A DNA stretch of 64,000 bases from Alcanivorax quisquiliarum (GCF_023051175.1 NZ_JALKII010000001.1:310001-374000), one strand, 5' to 3'; positions 25,665-35,923 are shown, counted from the first letter of the stretch. Numbers and translations: made by a program. The notes: generated from the sequence alone by a model not told the origin.

Positions 25665-27303
25665 CAGATTTAAACCAGTCAGAAAAAGCACGCCGAATGT
25701 CGGAGATTGTTACAGGTTCGCGCGCCTCAATATCCAGTGATGGAGTTTTTGATGCTCGATATGAAAAAAGATAGAGGCTGCTCGGCAAGCTGCCGAAGTG
25801 CCACGTATATGGATAACCTCTCAGGGGCATCCTGTCTACATACAGCACCCGCCGTTCACTGGTACGGAAATCCGGTTCACCGAGATCAAGGTAGCGATGC
25901 ATCCGATCACCGGCATGAATAATGAACACCTGCCCATTCATCAAAAGCTGGAAAGCCACATTATTGGTGGCGGGATAACCCACAACAAGGCCAGGAGGCA
26001 ATCGATCAGGATCAAGATAGTAGTAGAGAAAGACATCATAAATCACTAGCGTATCAATGCCTTTATCCTGATCCAGCAGGTCATATATCCTGTTTGCCAT
26101 CTCCTGACGACTGGAAAGCACCCCTGGGTCATGGCTGCGAAACACCTTGTTCAACTGCCCACTTGCCAGCCACGAGACTGCCTGGCCAACACCATGTTCG
26201 GAAATGGCATGCCTAAGCGGCAATATCAACTGGACATGGGCCATAATAGAAAATAGCGCCACAGCCGTCACCACAGCGCCTGATACATAGTGGGCCGGTC
26301 GAGTCCGCTTGAGTATGCCCATGAACCAGGCAAAGAACGAAGCCCACAAAAACGCCAACACCGGTAATGCACCATAGGCATAACGTTCCTCATAGCCCGC
26401 CAAGCCAAGAAGCACCAGCACAAACAGATATAGTATCCAGACCAACATGCCCAGCAAGATCGGCCACAGTGCTCTTGCCGGGCGATAGAGGAAGCCCGCA
26501 AGGGCAGGCAGCAGGAACAGGAGTGAATAACCTTTATGGAGCCATTGCCCCTCAATGGGCGCAACAATTTTGTTCAGGATGATTCTTAGGTCCACCCTCC
26601 ATTGCCAGTAAAGGCTGATATCCGGATAAAGCGCGTAAAGCAGGTAAAGTGCGTATATGCCTCCCGGGAGTAGGGTCAGTGCGAAAAGGCGCCACATTCC
26701 TTCCCTGGAGTAGTAGATCGCCAGCGCCGTAACGATAAAGATTCCTTCGGGACGCAATAGCGGTAATAGACCTGAAACCACCGCAACCCCGGCTAGTCCC
26801 TTCTTCACAAACAGCCATAAAAGAAAACAAACTGCCGCACCGAGCCATACTTCACCGTAAAAACTCAATGCCGTAAACGAAAAGCGAGGGTGCAGCACTA
26901 AAATGAGTAGTGCCAGCAGCATCACACCGGAAGGGATCCGGATATGCCGCCCGGCTTTCCACAGACAGACCAGCGCGGCAGTGGTGGCCGCTCCGTGTGC
27001 AATACGCATCAGGAGCAGATCGCCAGATAAAACCCATGCAAGGAATCCATCCAGAAACAGAGAGCCAGGCAAGACAAAATTATACGTGTAAAGCTCGGGG
27101 CTGGAGAAAGCGCTTCTTGCCAGAAAAAAGCGGTAAGCATCATCACCGTAGAAGACGTTATAGCCTTCCATCAGATCAAGAACCCACCAAATCGTCCCCC
27201 CGCTAATCAACCAGGCAAGAGATGCATAAAAGAGAAAGACGAGCAACCAGAATGAGCAGAACGCTACATCACGCCCAATCTTTATCGCCAAAGAAGATCG
27301 CAT
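25654..27303 (-). CDS. Polytopic membrane protein, GT-C glycosyltransferase-like, copy 1
   Basis: A 549-residue paralogue of the downstream gene. The first-loop motif is FYGDDAYRFFLARSAFSS; other shared blocks are SGDLLLMRI, SFYGEVWL, RPEGIF, GYEERYAYG and, in the hydrophilic tail, YYLDPDRLPPG. Around ten membrane helices are visible. It starts only 15 bases after the stop of the fourth leader-motif protein, so the two GT-C-like genes and four secreted proteins form one transcription unit. A sugar transfer to the secreted proteins, or to another periplasmic acceptor, is a guess from context. Confidence 0.65.
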   Translation of the reverse strand: MRSSLAIKIGRDVAFCSFWLLVFLFYASLAWLISGGTIWWVLDLMEGYNVFYGDDAYRFFLARSAFSSPELYTYNFVLPGSLFLDGFLAWVLSGDLLLMRIAHGAATTAALVCLWKAGRHIRIPSGVMLLALLILVLHPRFSFTALSFYGEVWLGAAVCFLLWLFVKKGLAGVAVVSGLLPLLRPEGIFIVTALAIYYSREGMWRLFALTLLPGGIYALYLLYALYPDISLYWQWRVDLRIILNKIVAPIEGQWLHKGYSLLFLLPALAGFLYRPARALWPILLGMLVWILYLFVLVLLGLAGYEERYAYGALPVLAFLWASFFAWFMGILKRTRPAHYVSGAVVTAVALFSIMAHVQLILPLRHAISEHGVGQAVSWLASGQLNKVFRSHDPGVLSSRQEMANRIYDLLDQDKGIDTLVIYDVFLYYYLDPDRLPPGLVVGYPATNNVAFQLLMNGQVFIIHAGDRMHRYLDLGEPDFRTSERRVLYVDRMPLRGYPYTWHFGSLPSSLYLFSYRASKTPSLDIEAREPVTISDIRRAFSDWFKSDEG

Positions 27304-27318
27304 ATCAGGCAGTAATAC

Positions 27319-28872
27319 TCAGCAGAAACGAGCTCCTCCCCAGCAATTGGGGATCACATCTTGTGCTCCAAGACGAAGATCCTCCAGTGTCATCCCCAAC
27401 GGAGGCGTCCCACCCGGCACATCGTTCTGAAGATGCATGTTGGGCATGTTCACGTTCATGTAGCCCCCCATAAGGCCTGTCCAGGCCTGGCCAAAGCCCA
27501 GATCCAGTGGGTTCTCATTGAAATAGTTCTGAAGCGCCGTGGCGAGTTGCGGGAATGACTGGGTAATATCAACCAGTTCAGACGGTGAGACGTCTCCAAG
27601 CTCGACCATATCTTCAAACGACATCCACCAGCCCTGCTGAGCCACATTCGCAGCAGCCGTACCTGGCCACTTTACCGGATCTGACTGGAAAGACAGAGAG
27701 AAAGGACTATCAACCTCGATTTTGTGAATGAAGCCAAGGCTCTGATTGAAGGTCGCCGCGAGCTGCAAACCGTTCACACTGCCCTGATTGGCATATACCC
27801 AGTAAGGACCACCTGTCAAACCACAAACGGAGCCAATGCAGTCTTCGATATAGGCACGCAACTGTGTTGTTTGGTTACTGTTGGACGATGCGGGGAAAAA
27901 TATCTGTGGAATAGTCCCCGTCACATCCAGACTTGTGGACGTTTGCCGTCGACCGTTAATAACAGCCCCCTGCGCACTGCTGAACGGTACACTGAGCGAC
28001 GGCAAATTAATACCCGTTCCTTCCGCCGGGTTCGTTCTGACAACCAAATCACCATCGGCAAATGCTGCATTGATATGCGCGGAAATAAGAAGCTCCGTTT
28101 GAAAGGGATCGCCCGGCCCGGCAAAATTCGCCGGTGCTGTCTGTGCCGTGCCGGAAACCGGTGTGGTGGTCATATACCCGCTCAATGAATTGATACCCAT
28201 TTCATTACCAGCACCGTCATTATGCCCCATCGTCAACAGGCCACTCGCATTTTCAGCACTCAGCCTGAAGCCAACTACCTCCCTGAAGGGAGTGCCGTCA
28301 TTGTCGATAGCAAACTCAATAAAAGGACGAGTCAGGAGCGCGGATGAATTAGGGCGGCCTTCGTCCCAGCTTGCCCCACTCAGGCTGAGATGATCGATAT
28401 CGATATCACAGTACTGGCCATTGATGGCGTTTGCTGTGCAACCGAGCTGGAGCTTCTCAATGTTCATGTTGATTTCCATAGCGGCATTCAAACCCGCCCT
28501 GTAGAACATGATATCCTGGGAAACTGTCCCTACTTCACCCGGCGTTTTCGCCATTTGCATCAGAGCCTGTCCCGATACCTCTGACATTTCATTCTCCGTC
28601 AGCTCAACCATTGCCGGCACACTTGAGAATATGCCCAAAAGAGCAATACTCATGAAGCCGGACAGTAGCAAACCAACGCGGCCAAGCTGGGCCCGTGACA
28701 AGGATTGCGTTGCACGCCGCCGGTTTGAGAAAAGTGTCTGCTGTTGTGAAACAGATAATCCAGGCAATATACTCCGGATCAGGGCGGCAGGATTCCAATA
28801 CCCCCCCCCATCCCAGCCAGCGGTAACCGTGACAACTCGAATAGTCATTGACCTGCGCATCACATCACTCAT
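27319..28872 (-). CDS. Secreted FilA-like (DUF6160-type) protein, 517 residues
   Basis: Contains a hydrophobic export segment (about residues 65-87, ending SSVPA) after an unusually long basic N-terminus, then the leader motif LTENEMSEVSGQ at residues 91-102. The rest is hydrophilic, rich in N, S, T and G, with four cysteines in CTANAINGQYC and DCIGSVC, and an ending NCWGGARFC. The start overlaps the upstream stop as ATGA; a shorter start could exist because the first 60 residues are atypical of a signal peptide. Last and most divergent of four leader-motif proteins in the operon. Surface or extracellular location inferred. Confidence 0.65.
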   Translation of the reverse strand: MSDVMRRSMTIRVVTVTAGWDGGGYWNPAALIRSILPGLSVSQQQTLFSNRRRATQSLSRAQLGRVGLLLSGFMSIALLGIFSSVPAMVELTENEMSEVSGQALMQMAKTPGEVGTVSQDIMFYRAGLNAAMEINMNIEKLQLGCTANAINGQYCDIDIDHLSLSGASWDEGRPNSSALLTRPFIEFAIDNDGTPFREVVGFRLSAENASGLLTMGHNDGAGNEMGINSLSGYMTTTPVSGTAQTAPANFAGPGDPFQTELLISAHINAAFADGDLVVRTNPAEGTGINLPSLSVPFSSAQGAVINGRRQTSTSLDVTGTIPQIFFPASSNSNQTTQLRAYIEDCIGSVCGLTGGPYWVYANQGSVNGLQLAATFNQSLGFIHKIEVDSPFSLSFQSDPVKWPGTAAANVAQQGWWMSFEDMVELGDVSPSELVDITQSFPQLATALQNYFNENPLDLGFGQAWTGLMGGYMNVNMPNMHLQNDVPGGTPPLGMTLEDLRLGAQDVIPNCWGGARFC

Positions 28873-31202
28873 GGTGTAAAGGGAACCGCCGCAGTCTGCG
28901 GCTCAAGGGTAATGCTGGAGTAGATCTGGGCAGAGGGAATGGCAATGCTGCCCAGGTTATCGGGACCTAGCATGAGGTTGTCGATCATCATCGGTCGACC
29001 GAAATCGCTGACATTCATGCGGGCATTCCAGTCTTGTGTTCCTGACTTCGCTGCTTCGCCAATCAGAATGTCATTGGAGATCTTCAAGGCTGGGTTAGCA
29101 TCAAGGCCGCTACTGCCTCGTTCTCCACTGCCGATAATATCCACTTTGCCATTCTCAAAGGCGATATCACCGTGGATGTTGGCCAGCTTAACAGCGGCGT
29201 CTGGCTGGCTGGGTTCCGCCAGGGACAGGTAGGTGCCGCAACTCTGGAGACCTGTGCTCCCACAGGTCTCCAGCGTGGTAACACCGTTAATAATGCCGCT
29301 GGTTCGGTCACCGTGTTCAAGGCGCAAAGCGCCGCTGTAGCCGAGATAGTTGCTGCCAGCCGGGGAGTTCGGGTCAGCCGGAGAAAAGCGCAGGTTCACC
29401 ATGCCTTCCAGATTCATGTCGAGATCGGCACCGATAACGGTTTGCGGTTTGCTGGCATCACCGTAATCCTCATGTTCCGGCAGCAGGCCGCCGCCGAAAG
29501 TGGCGCGGTAGTTGAAGCGGGCATCGGCGGAGTAGAAGTCGAGACCGCCTGAATGGAAATCAGTGATTTTCCCTGCCCCGTCCCGGTCGGCGGTCTTCAC
29601 GGCAATGCGAACATCTTTACCGGCGACGATAAAGCTGGAGTCGATAAAGCCGATGCCCATCTGCGCCTCGGTATCGGCAATCATCAGGTGGGTGCCGTGG
29701 TCCCAATTGTTACCTTGCATGGTCGCATCATTGACATCAAAGGTCTGTGAGCGGACCAGCAGGTCGGCACGGAGCCCGGCATCGGCACCGGCGCCATCCG
29801 GGTAAAGATAGATATTAGCGTCCAGATTGGCCAAGGCATAGATCAGGCCCCAGTCGAATTCACGAATTGTAGTGGTGCCGTTGGCATCGGTTTCCAGATA
29901 CCGCACCTTGTTGGAATAGGCCTGCAACTGGCCATCGCGCACCAGTACGGCCAGGGCGCCGTCGGCGCTGGGTTCGATACCGATTTCTACCGTTTCGCAA
30001 TCGCTGGTGCCCCGGCACAGCCACTCCAGGGTATGCGGAGCGATATCACTAACGCCGTCGTTCACCACATCGATGGCGATCAACGGGAAGTAATGGGGCG
30101 AGGGCTTCGCTGCGGTGCGAGCGCCCCACATCCTCCAATCACCCAGTTCGAATTTCACGCTGGAGAGATCACTGCTGCCGACGGTAGCGGTTTCACCCAA
30201 CCGCCAGACAAACTCTTCACCCATCGGGTCACCGCTGGTGACGTAGTCCCACTGCGAGCTGAAGCGCAGGCCCTGACTGTACTGGCTGTAAGGATCATCG
30301 CCATCAGCCCAGGCGCCACCGGCCATAAATCTGATTTCCGCATCGCGGATGCTGCCGTCCCAGCCGAAGTGCATCAGGCCGTAGGTGTTTTGTTCATCGG
30401 CCTGGTCACCGGGAACGTATTCCTGGATCACGAATTCCTGATCCGGATTACCTATATCGGTGGAACGACCCAGGGCGAATTCGAAATCCAGCGTCAGGTT
30501 GATCAGGTCGGATTCTGCCAATGTGGCAGCCGGGGCGCCCGGGGTGCCGGTGCGCTGCACAATGCCCTGGCTATCGATACCGATAGTGCCCTCCGGCACC
30601 TCCCATTTCAGATTGAAATCACGCATGACCAGCCAGGCGTTGCTGTCACCGCCCTGGCGATAGAACAGGTTCGCGTTATTGATTTCGCCATAGAGCCGGG
30701 CCTGATCGTAATCAATGTTGAACAAGCCCTGGTTCTGCATTTCGATGCCACCTTCAAAATCGAAGGCCCAGGTCCCCATGGAGTCTGTGCTGTTGCCGGT
30801 CGGAATAGTAAGCGAGTCGGTCCGCAAGCGAATGCGGTTATCGGTGTACAGTGAGACCCCCAGCATGCCCTCGCCTTCACTGTTGCTGCCGATATCCAGT
30901 TCAAAGGTAGCGGCGGCAACATTGGCGCCGGCAAGACCACCATCGGCGTTGACCCCTGTGAGAGTGATATCGTTAAGGCTCAACCTGGATTCGTGGGGAA
31001 GCCCTTTGTCGGTCTCCAGCACCAGGGCATCAGCATGCCAGCCGGAAGGGGCCTGAATATTGACGGCCAAGCCGTCCCGGCCGCTGACGCTGGCCATTTC
31101 ACTGTCATTCAGAGGCTGCATGGCAAAGGCAGTGGCGCTGGTGGCGAAGCCACAAAGCAGGCTGAGCGTGGCCGCGTTTTTTGTTGTTTTGCGTTGCGCC
31201 AT
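28869..31202 (-). CDS. Secreted FilA-like (DUF6160-type) protein, 777 residues
   Basis: The largest of the set. The signal peptide ends ATAFA at residue 27, followed by MQPLNDSEMASVSGRDG, in which the leader motif LNDSEMASVSGR covers residues 31-42. The body is Asp/Gly/Asn-rich with many short alternating segments such as LVLETDKG, GNSEGEGMLGVSLYTDNRI and NITL-like strands, suggesting a large beta-rich extracellular protein. No catalytic motif is seen. It starts 2 bases after the stop of the 242-residue protein and overlaps the next gene by ATGA. Confidence 0.75.
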   Translation of the reverse strand: MAQRKTTKNAATLSLLCGFATSATAFAMQPLNDSEMASVSGRDGLAVNIQAPSGWHADALVLETDKGLPHESRLSLNDITLTGVNADGGLAGANVAAATFELDIGSNSEGEGMLGVSLYTDNRIRLRTDSLTIPTGNSTDSMGTWAFDFEGGIEMQNQGLFNIDYDQARLYGEINNANLFYRQGGDSNAWLVMRDFNLKWEVPEGTIGIDSQGIVQRTGTPGAPAATLAESDLINLTLDFEFALGRSTDIGNPDQEFVIQEYVPGDQADEQNTYGLMHFGWDGSIRDAEIRFMAGGAWADGDDPYSQYSQGLRFSSQWDYVTSGDPMGEEFVWRLGETATVGSSDLSSVKFELGDWRMWGARTAAKPSPHYFPLIAIDVVNDGVSDIAPHTLEWLCRGTSDCETVEIGIEPSADGALAVLVRDGQLQAYSNKVRYLETDANGTTTIREFDWGLIYALANLDANIYLYPDGAGADAGLRADLLVRSQTFDVNDATMQGNNWDHGTHLMIADTEAQMGIGFIDSSFIVAGKDVRIAVKTADRDGAGKITDFHSGGLDFYSADARFNYRATFGGGLLPEHEDYGDASKPQTVIGADLDMNLEGMVNLRFSPADPNSPAGSNYLGYSGALRLEHGDRTSGIINGVTTLETCGSTGLQSCGTYLSLAEPSQPDAAVKLANIHGDIAFENGKVDIIGSGERGSSGLDANPALKISNDILIGEAAKSGTQDWNARMNVSDFGRPMMIDNLMLGPDNLGSIAIPSAQIYSSITLEPQTAAVPFTP

Positions 31203-31204
31203 TA

Positions 31205-31933
31205 TCAGAATCCGTACATGTAGAAGTTACCACCAAAATTAATCATGGCCTGGTGGCCGTTGTTATCGGCGATATTACCCCCCATGAAGGAGCCATTGGC
31301 GTTTTGCATAAAGCCATCTTGTACATTCAGCGCCGTGTTGCTTTCCACGGCCAAGCCTTCGAAGTACATGCCGAAGCGGACATCGCTGTAGCCGCTGCTG
31401 ACACCTGTGACCGGATCATAACCGCCTGCGCCGGTGCCAGGATAATGAGCTTTAACCGCGGGCATATCGTTCAGGTAGGCGTCTGTACAGTTGCCTGAGC
31501 CAAGCAAACAGTCACCATCTTCATTACGAAACTTGTTCCAGTTGCGCGCTGTCATTGCCGAGGCTGACGATGCCTCACTCAATCTGGAAGCATCCAGACT
31601 CAAGCGATTTACGACCAGCGAGGCATGGCCGTTTTTGAATACCAACCACTCGTCCGTGCGGTTTTCCAGTTGCAAGCCGAGGCGACAGTTCGGACTGGCC
31701 AAGCCTGTACAATCAGCATGGGCGGCACCGATGTCGGTGTTGCCCAGGCCTTCATTGCCGCTGCCTTTGTGGGGGGGGATGCTGTTGTAGTAGTACTCCA
31801 GGCTGACCAGCACACCCTCCTGCCCGGTCACAGCCCCCATTTCCTGCTCAGTGAGCGGCTGCAGCCCAGCAGCATGTATACCAAGGGGGAAAACGCAAAC
31901 CACCACGGACAACAAGCGACAGAATATCATCAT
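31205..31933 (-). CDS. Secreted FilA-like (DUF6160-type) protein, 242 residues
   Basis: A signal peptide (about residues 1-22, VCVFPLGIHAA) precedes the leader motif LTEQEMGAVTGQ at residues 27-38, then EGVLVSLEYYYN. Two cysteine pairs (CTGLASPNC, CLLGSGNC) may form disulfides in the periplasm or outside. The C-terminus ends in a short Gly/Phe/Tyr-rich stretch, MINFGGNFYMYGF. It overlaps the upstream gene by ATGA. Size is closest to FilA of the fil operon. No enzymatic motif. Confidence 0.75.
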   Translation of the reverse strand: MMIFCRLLSVVVCVFPLGIHAAGLQPLTEQEMGAVTGQEGVLVSLEYYYNSIPPHKGSGNEGLGNTDIGAAHADCTGLASPNCRLGLQLENRTDEWLVFKNGHASLVVNRLSLDASRLSEASSASAMTARNWNKFRNEDGDCLLGSGNCTDAYLNDMPAVKAHYPGTGAGGYDPVTGVSSGYSDVRFGMYFEGLAVESNTALNVQDGFMQNANGSFMGGNIADNNGHQAMINFGGNFYMYGF

Positions 31934-33255
31934 GGCGCAGCCCCGAGAGTAGTGATCTTGAGGTGGTGGATACGCATGCCCTCAATACGGGAAATGCCGA
32001 TATTGGTCACCTGCTCATTTCCCACATTCCCACCAACGAAGTAGATGCCATTATTGACGGAATCCGCTGCGGGCAACCCGGCTCCCGTCGCCGTATTCAC
32101 CCCAGTGAAGTCACCCCAGTGAACATAGCCACGGGTTGCTTCGTTCGGATTATCCAGAATGCCATTGGTCATGGCACAGTCACCACTATTGTTAATATCC
32201 CCACAATAGAAATGGTTGTAGATTTCCGGGGTATTCGGGATACGGGTCAGTTCGATTACAAAATCGCCCGTGGCGTTGCCGGAGCCATCACGCACAGCAT
32301 CAAAGTTGATGGTCTGGTAATGGAGTACTCCCAAGGGCAAAAAGGCATCTACATCTTTGAAGTACATGCCTTCGTTGTCGTCGAAATCCGGCACAGTATG
32401 CAGCCGGTCCGGTGAATCAGCGGTTTGCCGCACAGAGAAGCGAAAGTCGCCAGAGAGCGCGCTCTGGTAGGTAATCCCGAAGGTGTCTGCGCCCGCACCC
32501 TGCCCGGTGGTACGCATCAGGCGCAAGATGGCCGGGTCTCCGGCACGGGTCGTCGGCTTGCCGTGGATAATCGTCTGGCTTTGCAGAAAGCTCGCCCCCG
32601 CGCTGCATCCACTGGCGCTGTTGTTGCAGGCACCCTCGTGGCTCGCATTGTTGTTCCGGTCTATCTCCAATTCGCCCCAGAAGGCCCAGCGCCAGTAATC
32701 TGTATTGCTCGGACCAATCAATTCCATCACGGTAGGCATCTGATTCGCACCGCTTGGATCGTCGCGGTACTGGCCCGTGTAGTCATGCCCACTGTACTGG
32801 TAGGCGCGCATGACGTAGGGGTCATATATGGAAGCCAACGAGGTGATACCGTAATTATTATTGGTACCCAGCGGGCAAGCCAGTGCCTCGTTACCAAAGG
32901 CCGCGTTACCGCTACAACCGTTACCGTACCAGTCGGTACCGGCGACACCACCATTTGTAATGGACAAACCGTAGTAACGGGCATCACCGCGCCGCCATCC
33001 TGCAGCCTGTGCATCGGGATGGGGGGTGGCGCCGGTCAGTTCGATATAACTGGTGGGCGCCCAGCGCATGCTGAAGTCATCCATGACAAACGCCAAACCG
33101 GTCCCGGTGACGCCGGCCATTTCGTATTCATCGAGGGGAGTCATGGATGCAGGGACCGCGACGGGGCTGAAGAGCGCCATGGCCATAGCACAGCAGGATA
33201 GGAACCCCGGAACCATTTTGGTACGCACGTTTCGCCTCATTCTTATTATTGGCAT
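31930..33255 (-). CDS. Secreted FilA-like (DUF6160-type) protein, 441 residues
   Basis: First gene of the six-gene unit. The export segment is MVPGFLSCCAMAMALFSP with cleavage near VPAS; the leader motif is LDEYEMAGVTGT (residues 41-52 from this start). The body has paired cysteines (CSGNAAFGNEALAC; CNNSASGC; CGDINNSGDC) and Asn-rich loops, resembling a large surface protein. The ATG was chosen for AGGG nine bases upstream; ATGs 36 bases upstream and 15 bases downstream are alternatives. About 200 bases without genes lie upstream, presumably with the operon promoter. Confidence 0.72.
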   Translation of the reverse strand: MPIIRMRRNVRTKMVPGFLSCCAMAMALFSPVAVPASMTPLDEYEMAGVTGTGLAFVMDDFSMRWAPTSYIELTGATPHPDAQAAGWRRGDARYYGLSITNGGVAGTDWYGNGCSGNAAFGNEALACPLGTNNNYGITSLASIYDPYVMRAYQYSGHDYTGQYRDDPSGANQMPTVMELIGPSNTDYWRWAFWGELEIDRNNNASHEGACNNSASGCSAGASFLQSQTIIHGKPTTRAGDPAILRLMRTTGQGAGADTFGITYQSALSGDFRFSVRQTADSPDRLHTVPDFDDNEGMYFKDVDAFLPLGVLHYQTINFDAVRDGSGNATGDFVIELTRIPNTPEIYNHFYCGDINNSGDCAMTNGILDNPNEATRGYVHWGDFTGVNTATGAGLPAADSVNNGIYFVGGNVGNEQVTNIGISRIEGMRIHHLKITTLGAAP

Positions 33256-33451
33256 GTGGGGCCGCCCTCTTTCGCCTGGCTGCCCGCCCATACCATGACC
33301 TGCCGCAAAGCAGGTTTCCTGATCTGCTCAGGCTACATTCGCTCACACAAATCAGCAACTGCAGACCAGCGGCGGTTACAATAGTCATACAAACGCGCGA
33401 TCGTTGCGGCGCGGCGCCAGCAACGGCCGGGAGAGGTACCCGGCCGGCTCG

Positions 33452-33802
33452 TTACTTTCCTCGCCCTCGCCCTTCTTCTTCACCTCTACCCAGCGCGGTT
33501 CCCATCAGATCGAGATCCTGCGCCAAATCACGCCATAAAGGGTTGTGTGATGCCACCAGGCTGAATAACAGCCGCTTTGGCAAAGTGCGCAGATGCCGTT
33601 CTCGCTGAATGGCCTGGTAGGCAAATCGCAGTGCTTCATAGTAGATCAGCTTGGTGGCGCTCCCTGGATGATGAAAGCTCGTGGTCGCGCCCAGCTTATG
33701 CATCAATACACGGCGTTCGAGATCCGGCGTCATCCCCATGAACACGGTGGTGTGAAAGCGGTTTGTCATCACGTAAACGTAGTACGGCTTGCTTCCTGGC
33801 AC
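33452..33802 (-). CDS. GIY-YIG-fold endonuclease-like protein (UPF0213-type)
   Basis: A 116-residue single-domain protein. YYVYVMTNRFHTTVFMGMT corresponds to the GIY-x10-YIG core, with YVY in the first position but FMG replacing YIG. DLERRVLMHKLG supplies the conserved arginine and the following His/Lys, and LIYYEALRFAYQAIQRERHL supplies the conserved glutamate region. Such proteins are small predicted nucleases, common as singletons in proteobacteria, with little known function. The altered YIG may reduce activity. It stands alone between the secreted-protein operon and prpD. Confidence 0.75.
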   Translation of the reverse strand: MPGSKPYYVYVMTNRFHTTVFMGMTPDLERRVLMHKLGATTSFHHPGSATKLIYYEALRFAYQAIQRERHLRTLPKRLLFSLVASHNPLWRDLAQDLDLMGTALGRGEEEGRGRGK

Positions 33803-34031
33803 TGTTACCCCTCCATATAGCCCCTAACCCGAAGGGCCTATTCTGGGGAGGTTACCAACGCTGGGCCGTACGAGGCTCGCGCATAAACGTGTCAGACATC
33901 TCTGACAATAGGCTTAAGAGATTGCCCTCATTTGCCTGTGAAGTGAGCCAGCCCACAAGAAGAATGCAGACCACTTACTGTACTTTTAATATATCTCAAG
34001 GCATTGATATCATTGAAAAATCACCGCGCCA

Positions 34032-35543
34032 TCAGCCCCCTGGCATCACCATCAACGCCATAAAATCCGAGACTGTGGTCGCTTCCAGCCGCTGTTGATC
34101 GTTGCACAACGCCCAGATCCGCTCACTACGGGCGTGCGTAAAACAGGTACGCAGATTCCTGCGAAACTTTTCTTCCAGTAGCGGGATACCCTCCTCCCGC
34201 CGGCGGCGGTGCCCCAGAGGATATATCACCTCGATCTTTTCGGTGTGCGTGCCGTCGTTGAAAAAAACCTGCACCGCATTGGCTATGGCGCGCTTGTCGG
34301 GATCAAGGTAGTCAACGGAATACTGCCGATCTTCCTGCACCTGCATCTTGTCTCGCAGCACATCAATCATCGGCTGCGCTGCGTGAAAGGCATCTTCGTA
34401 ATGCTCCGCCTCCAGCGCACCGAAGATCAGCGGCACAGCCACCATATATTGCAGGCAGTGATCCCGGTCGGCCGGATTCGCCAATGGCCCGGTCTTGGAA
34501 ATGATGCAGATGGCCGATTCGTGTGTGGTCAGCTCGATACGCAGGATATCGTTGAGCCGGGGCGCCACCAGGGGATGCAATATCATGGCCGCTTCACAAG
34601 CGGTCTGCGCATGAAACTCCGCTGGAAATGCGATCTTGAAGAGAATATTTTCCATGACATAGCTGCCGTACGCCCGCGGAAAGCGGAACTGCCGTTCCGA
34701 TTCCGGCTTGAGCGCAAGATCCTTGCAGGTATGACTGAAAGCCACATCATAAAAGCCCCACTGGGCTGCGGTCAGCGCGCCGGGGATACCCATTTCATCC
34801 CGCAGGGCGATATCGGCAAGCCGTACGCCCCGGCTGCTGGCATCACCGGCTGCCCAGGATTTGCGCGAGCCTGCATTCGGTGCATGACGATAAGTACGCA
34901 ACGCCGAGCCATCCACCCAGGCATGGGAAACGGCTGCCATGATCTGCTCACGGGTGCCACCCATCAGCTGTGCCGCCACGGCGGTGGATGCCACACGCAC
35001 CAGCAGCACATGGCAGAGGCCCACCCGGTTGAAGCTGTTTTCCAGTGCGAGCACGCCCTGTATCTCGTGAGCCTTGACCATTGCCTCCAGCACATCGCGC
35101 ATGGTCAGGGGCGGCCTGCCCTGCCGCTGGTTCTTTTGCGAGAGATGATCCGCCACAGCGAGAATGGCGCCGAGGTTGTCGGAGGGATGCCCCCATTCGG
35201 CGGCGAGCCAGGTATCGTTGTAATCCAGCCAGCGGATAGTGCAGCCGATATCCCAGGCTGCCTTGACCGGGTCGAGACGATACGGTGTGCCCGGCACGCG
35301 CACACCATCAGGCACAATGGTGCCCTCCACCAGCGGCCCGAGGTGTTTGACGCAGTCGGGGAAGGTCAGCGCCAGCACGGCGCAGCCGAGCGAGTCCATG
35401 AGGCAATACCGTGCAGTGGCCAGCGCCTCTGCCGAGGTCACACGGTAATCAAGAACGTAATCGACAATATCCTGAATGGGCTGGTCGTAATCGGGACGGG
35501 TGTTCAGATCGGCATTGGCTGCCGAAGCGGGCATCTCGGACAC
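34032..35543 (-). CDS. prpD: 2-methylcitrate dehydratase PrpD
   Basis: A 503-residue member of the MmgE/PrpD family, collinear with E. coli Prp[40 protein letters not shown]-equivalent [56 protein letters not shown]. It dehydrates 2-methylcitrate to cis-2-methylaconitate in propionyl-CoA breakdown. The GTG start was chosen for AAGGAG seven bases upstream. It is the last prp gene, 380 bases after prpF, and may be transcribed separately. AcnD plus PrpF encoded upstream carry out the same net step. Confidence 0.95.
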   Translation of the reverse strand: MSEMPASAANADLNTRPDYDQPIQDIVDYVLDYRVTSAEALATARYCLMDSLGCAVLALTFPDCVKHLGPLVEGTIVPDGVRVPGTPYRLDPVKAAWDIGCTIRWLDYNDTWLAAEWGHPSDNLGAILAVADHLSQKNQRQGRPPLTMRDVLEAMVKAHEIQGVLALENSFNRVGLCHVLLVRVASTAVAAQLMGGTREQIMAAVSHAWVDGSALRTYRHAPNAGSRKSWAAGDASSRGVRLADIALRDEMGIPGALTAAQWGFYDVAFSHTCKDLALKPESERQFRFPRAYGSYVMENILFKIAFPAEFHAQTACEAAMILHPLVAPRLNDILRIELTTHESAICIISKTGPLANPADRDHCLQYMVAVPLIFGALEAEHYEDAFHAAQPMIDVLRDKMQVQEDRQYSVDYLDPDKRAIANAVQVFFNDGTHTEKIEVIYPLGHRRRREEGIPLLEEKFRRNLRTCFTHARSERIWALCNDQQRLEATTVSDFMALMVMPGG

Positions 35544-35923
35544 GGGCAGGCTCCTTCCGTGGTGGATGGGACCAGCACGATGCCGCAAAGTCCGGGGGTT
35601 CCCGGGCGGCATCGCCGCCAGAGATTTACCCTAGCACAACTAAAATCAGGCTGCGCATCCCGATCGCGGGGTTATGCATCGCCTCACGTCATTCTCGCAC
35701 CGCACGACTTTGCAGCACATTTTCGCCCGTCGGCGCTGCTTCGGTCACATCTCTCATCAAGGCTCTCGGGGTTCTCAGCACCGAGCCGTCAAGAGTGCCC
35801 TGAATGCATCTTTCGAGAATGCTCCGAGAGTGCTCCCCCGGGAATGCATGTCCGCACCGTCACCGAGGCGCAGTCGTTTTCTGAAGAAAAGCCCGCCTCG
35901 GGGATATGTAAAAAGGCAACTAT
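35544..35923. other. prpF-prpD intergenic region
   Basis: About 380 bases without a convincing gene. Directly after prpF on the minus strand, cccgaggcggg followed by cttttctt (about 35883-35903) could be a weak terminator. The rest has Ala/Ser-type random frames only. If the terminator works, the prpD promoter must lie here. Confidence 0.45.
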
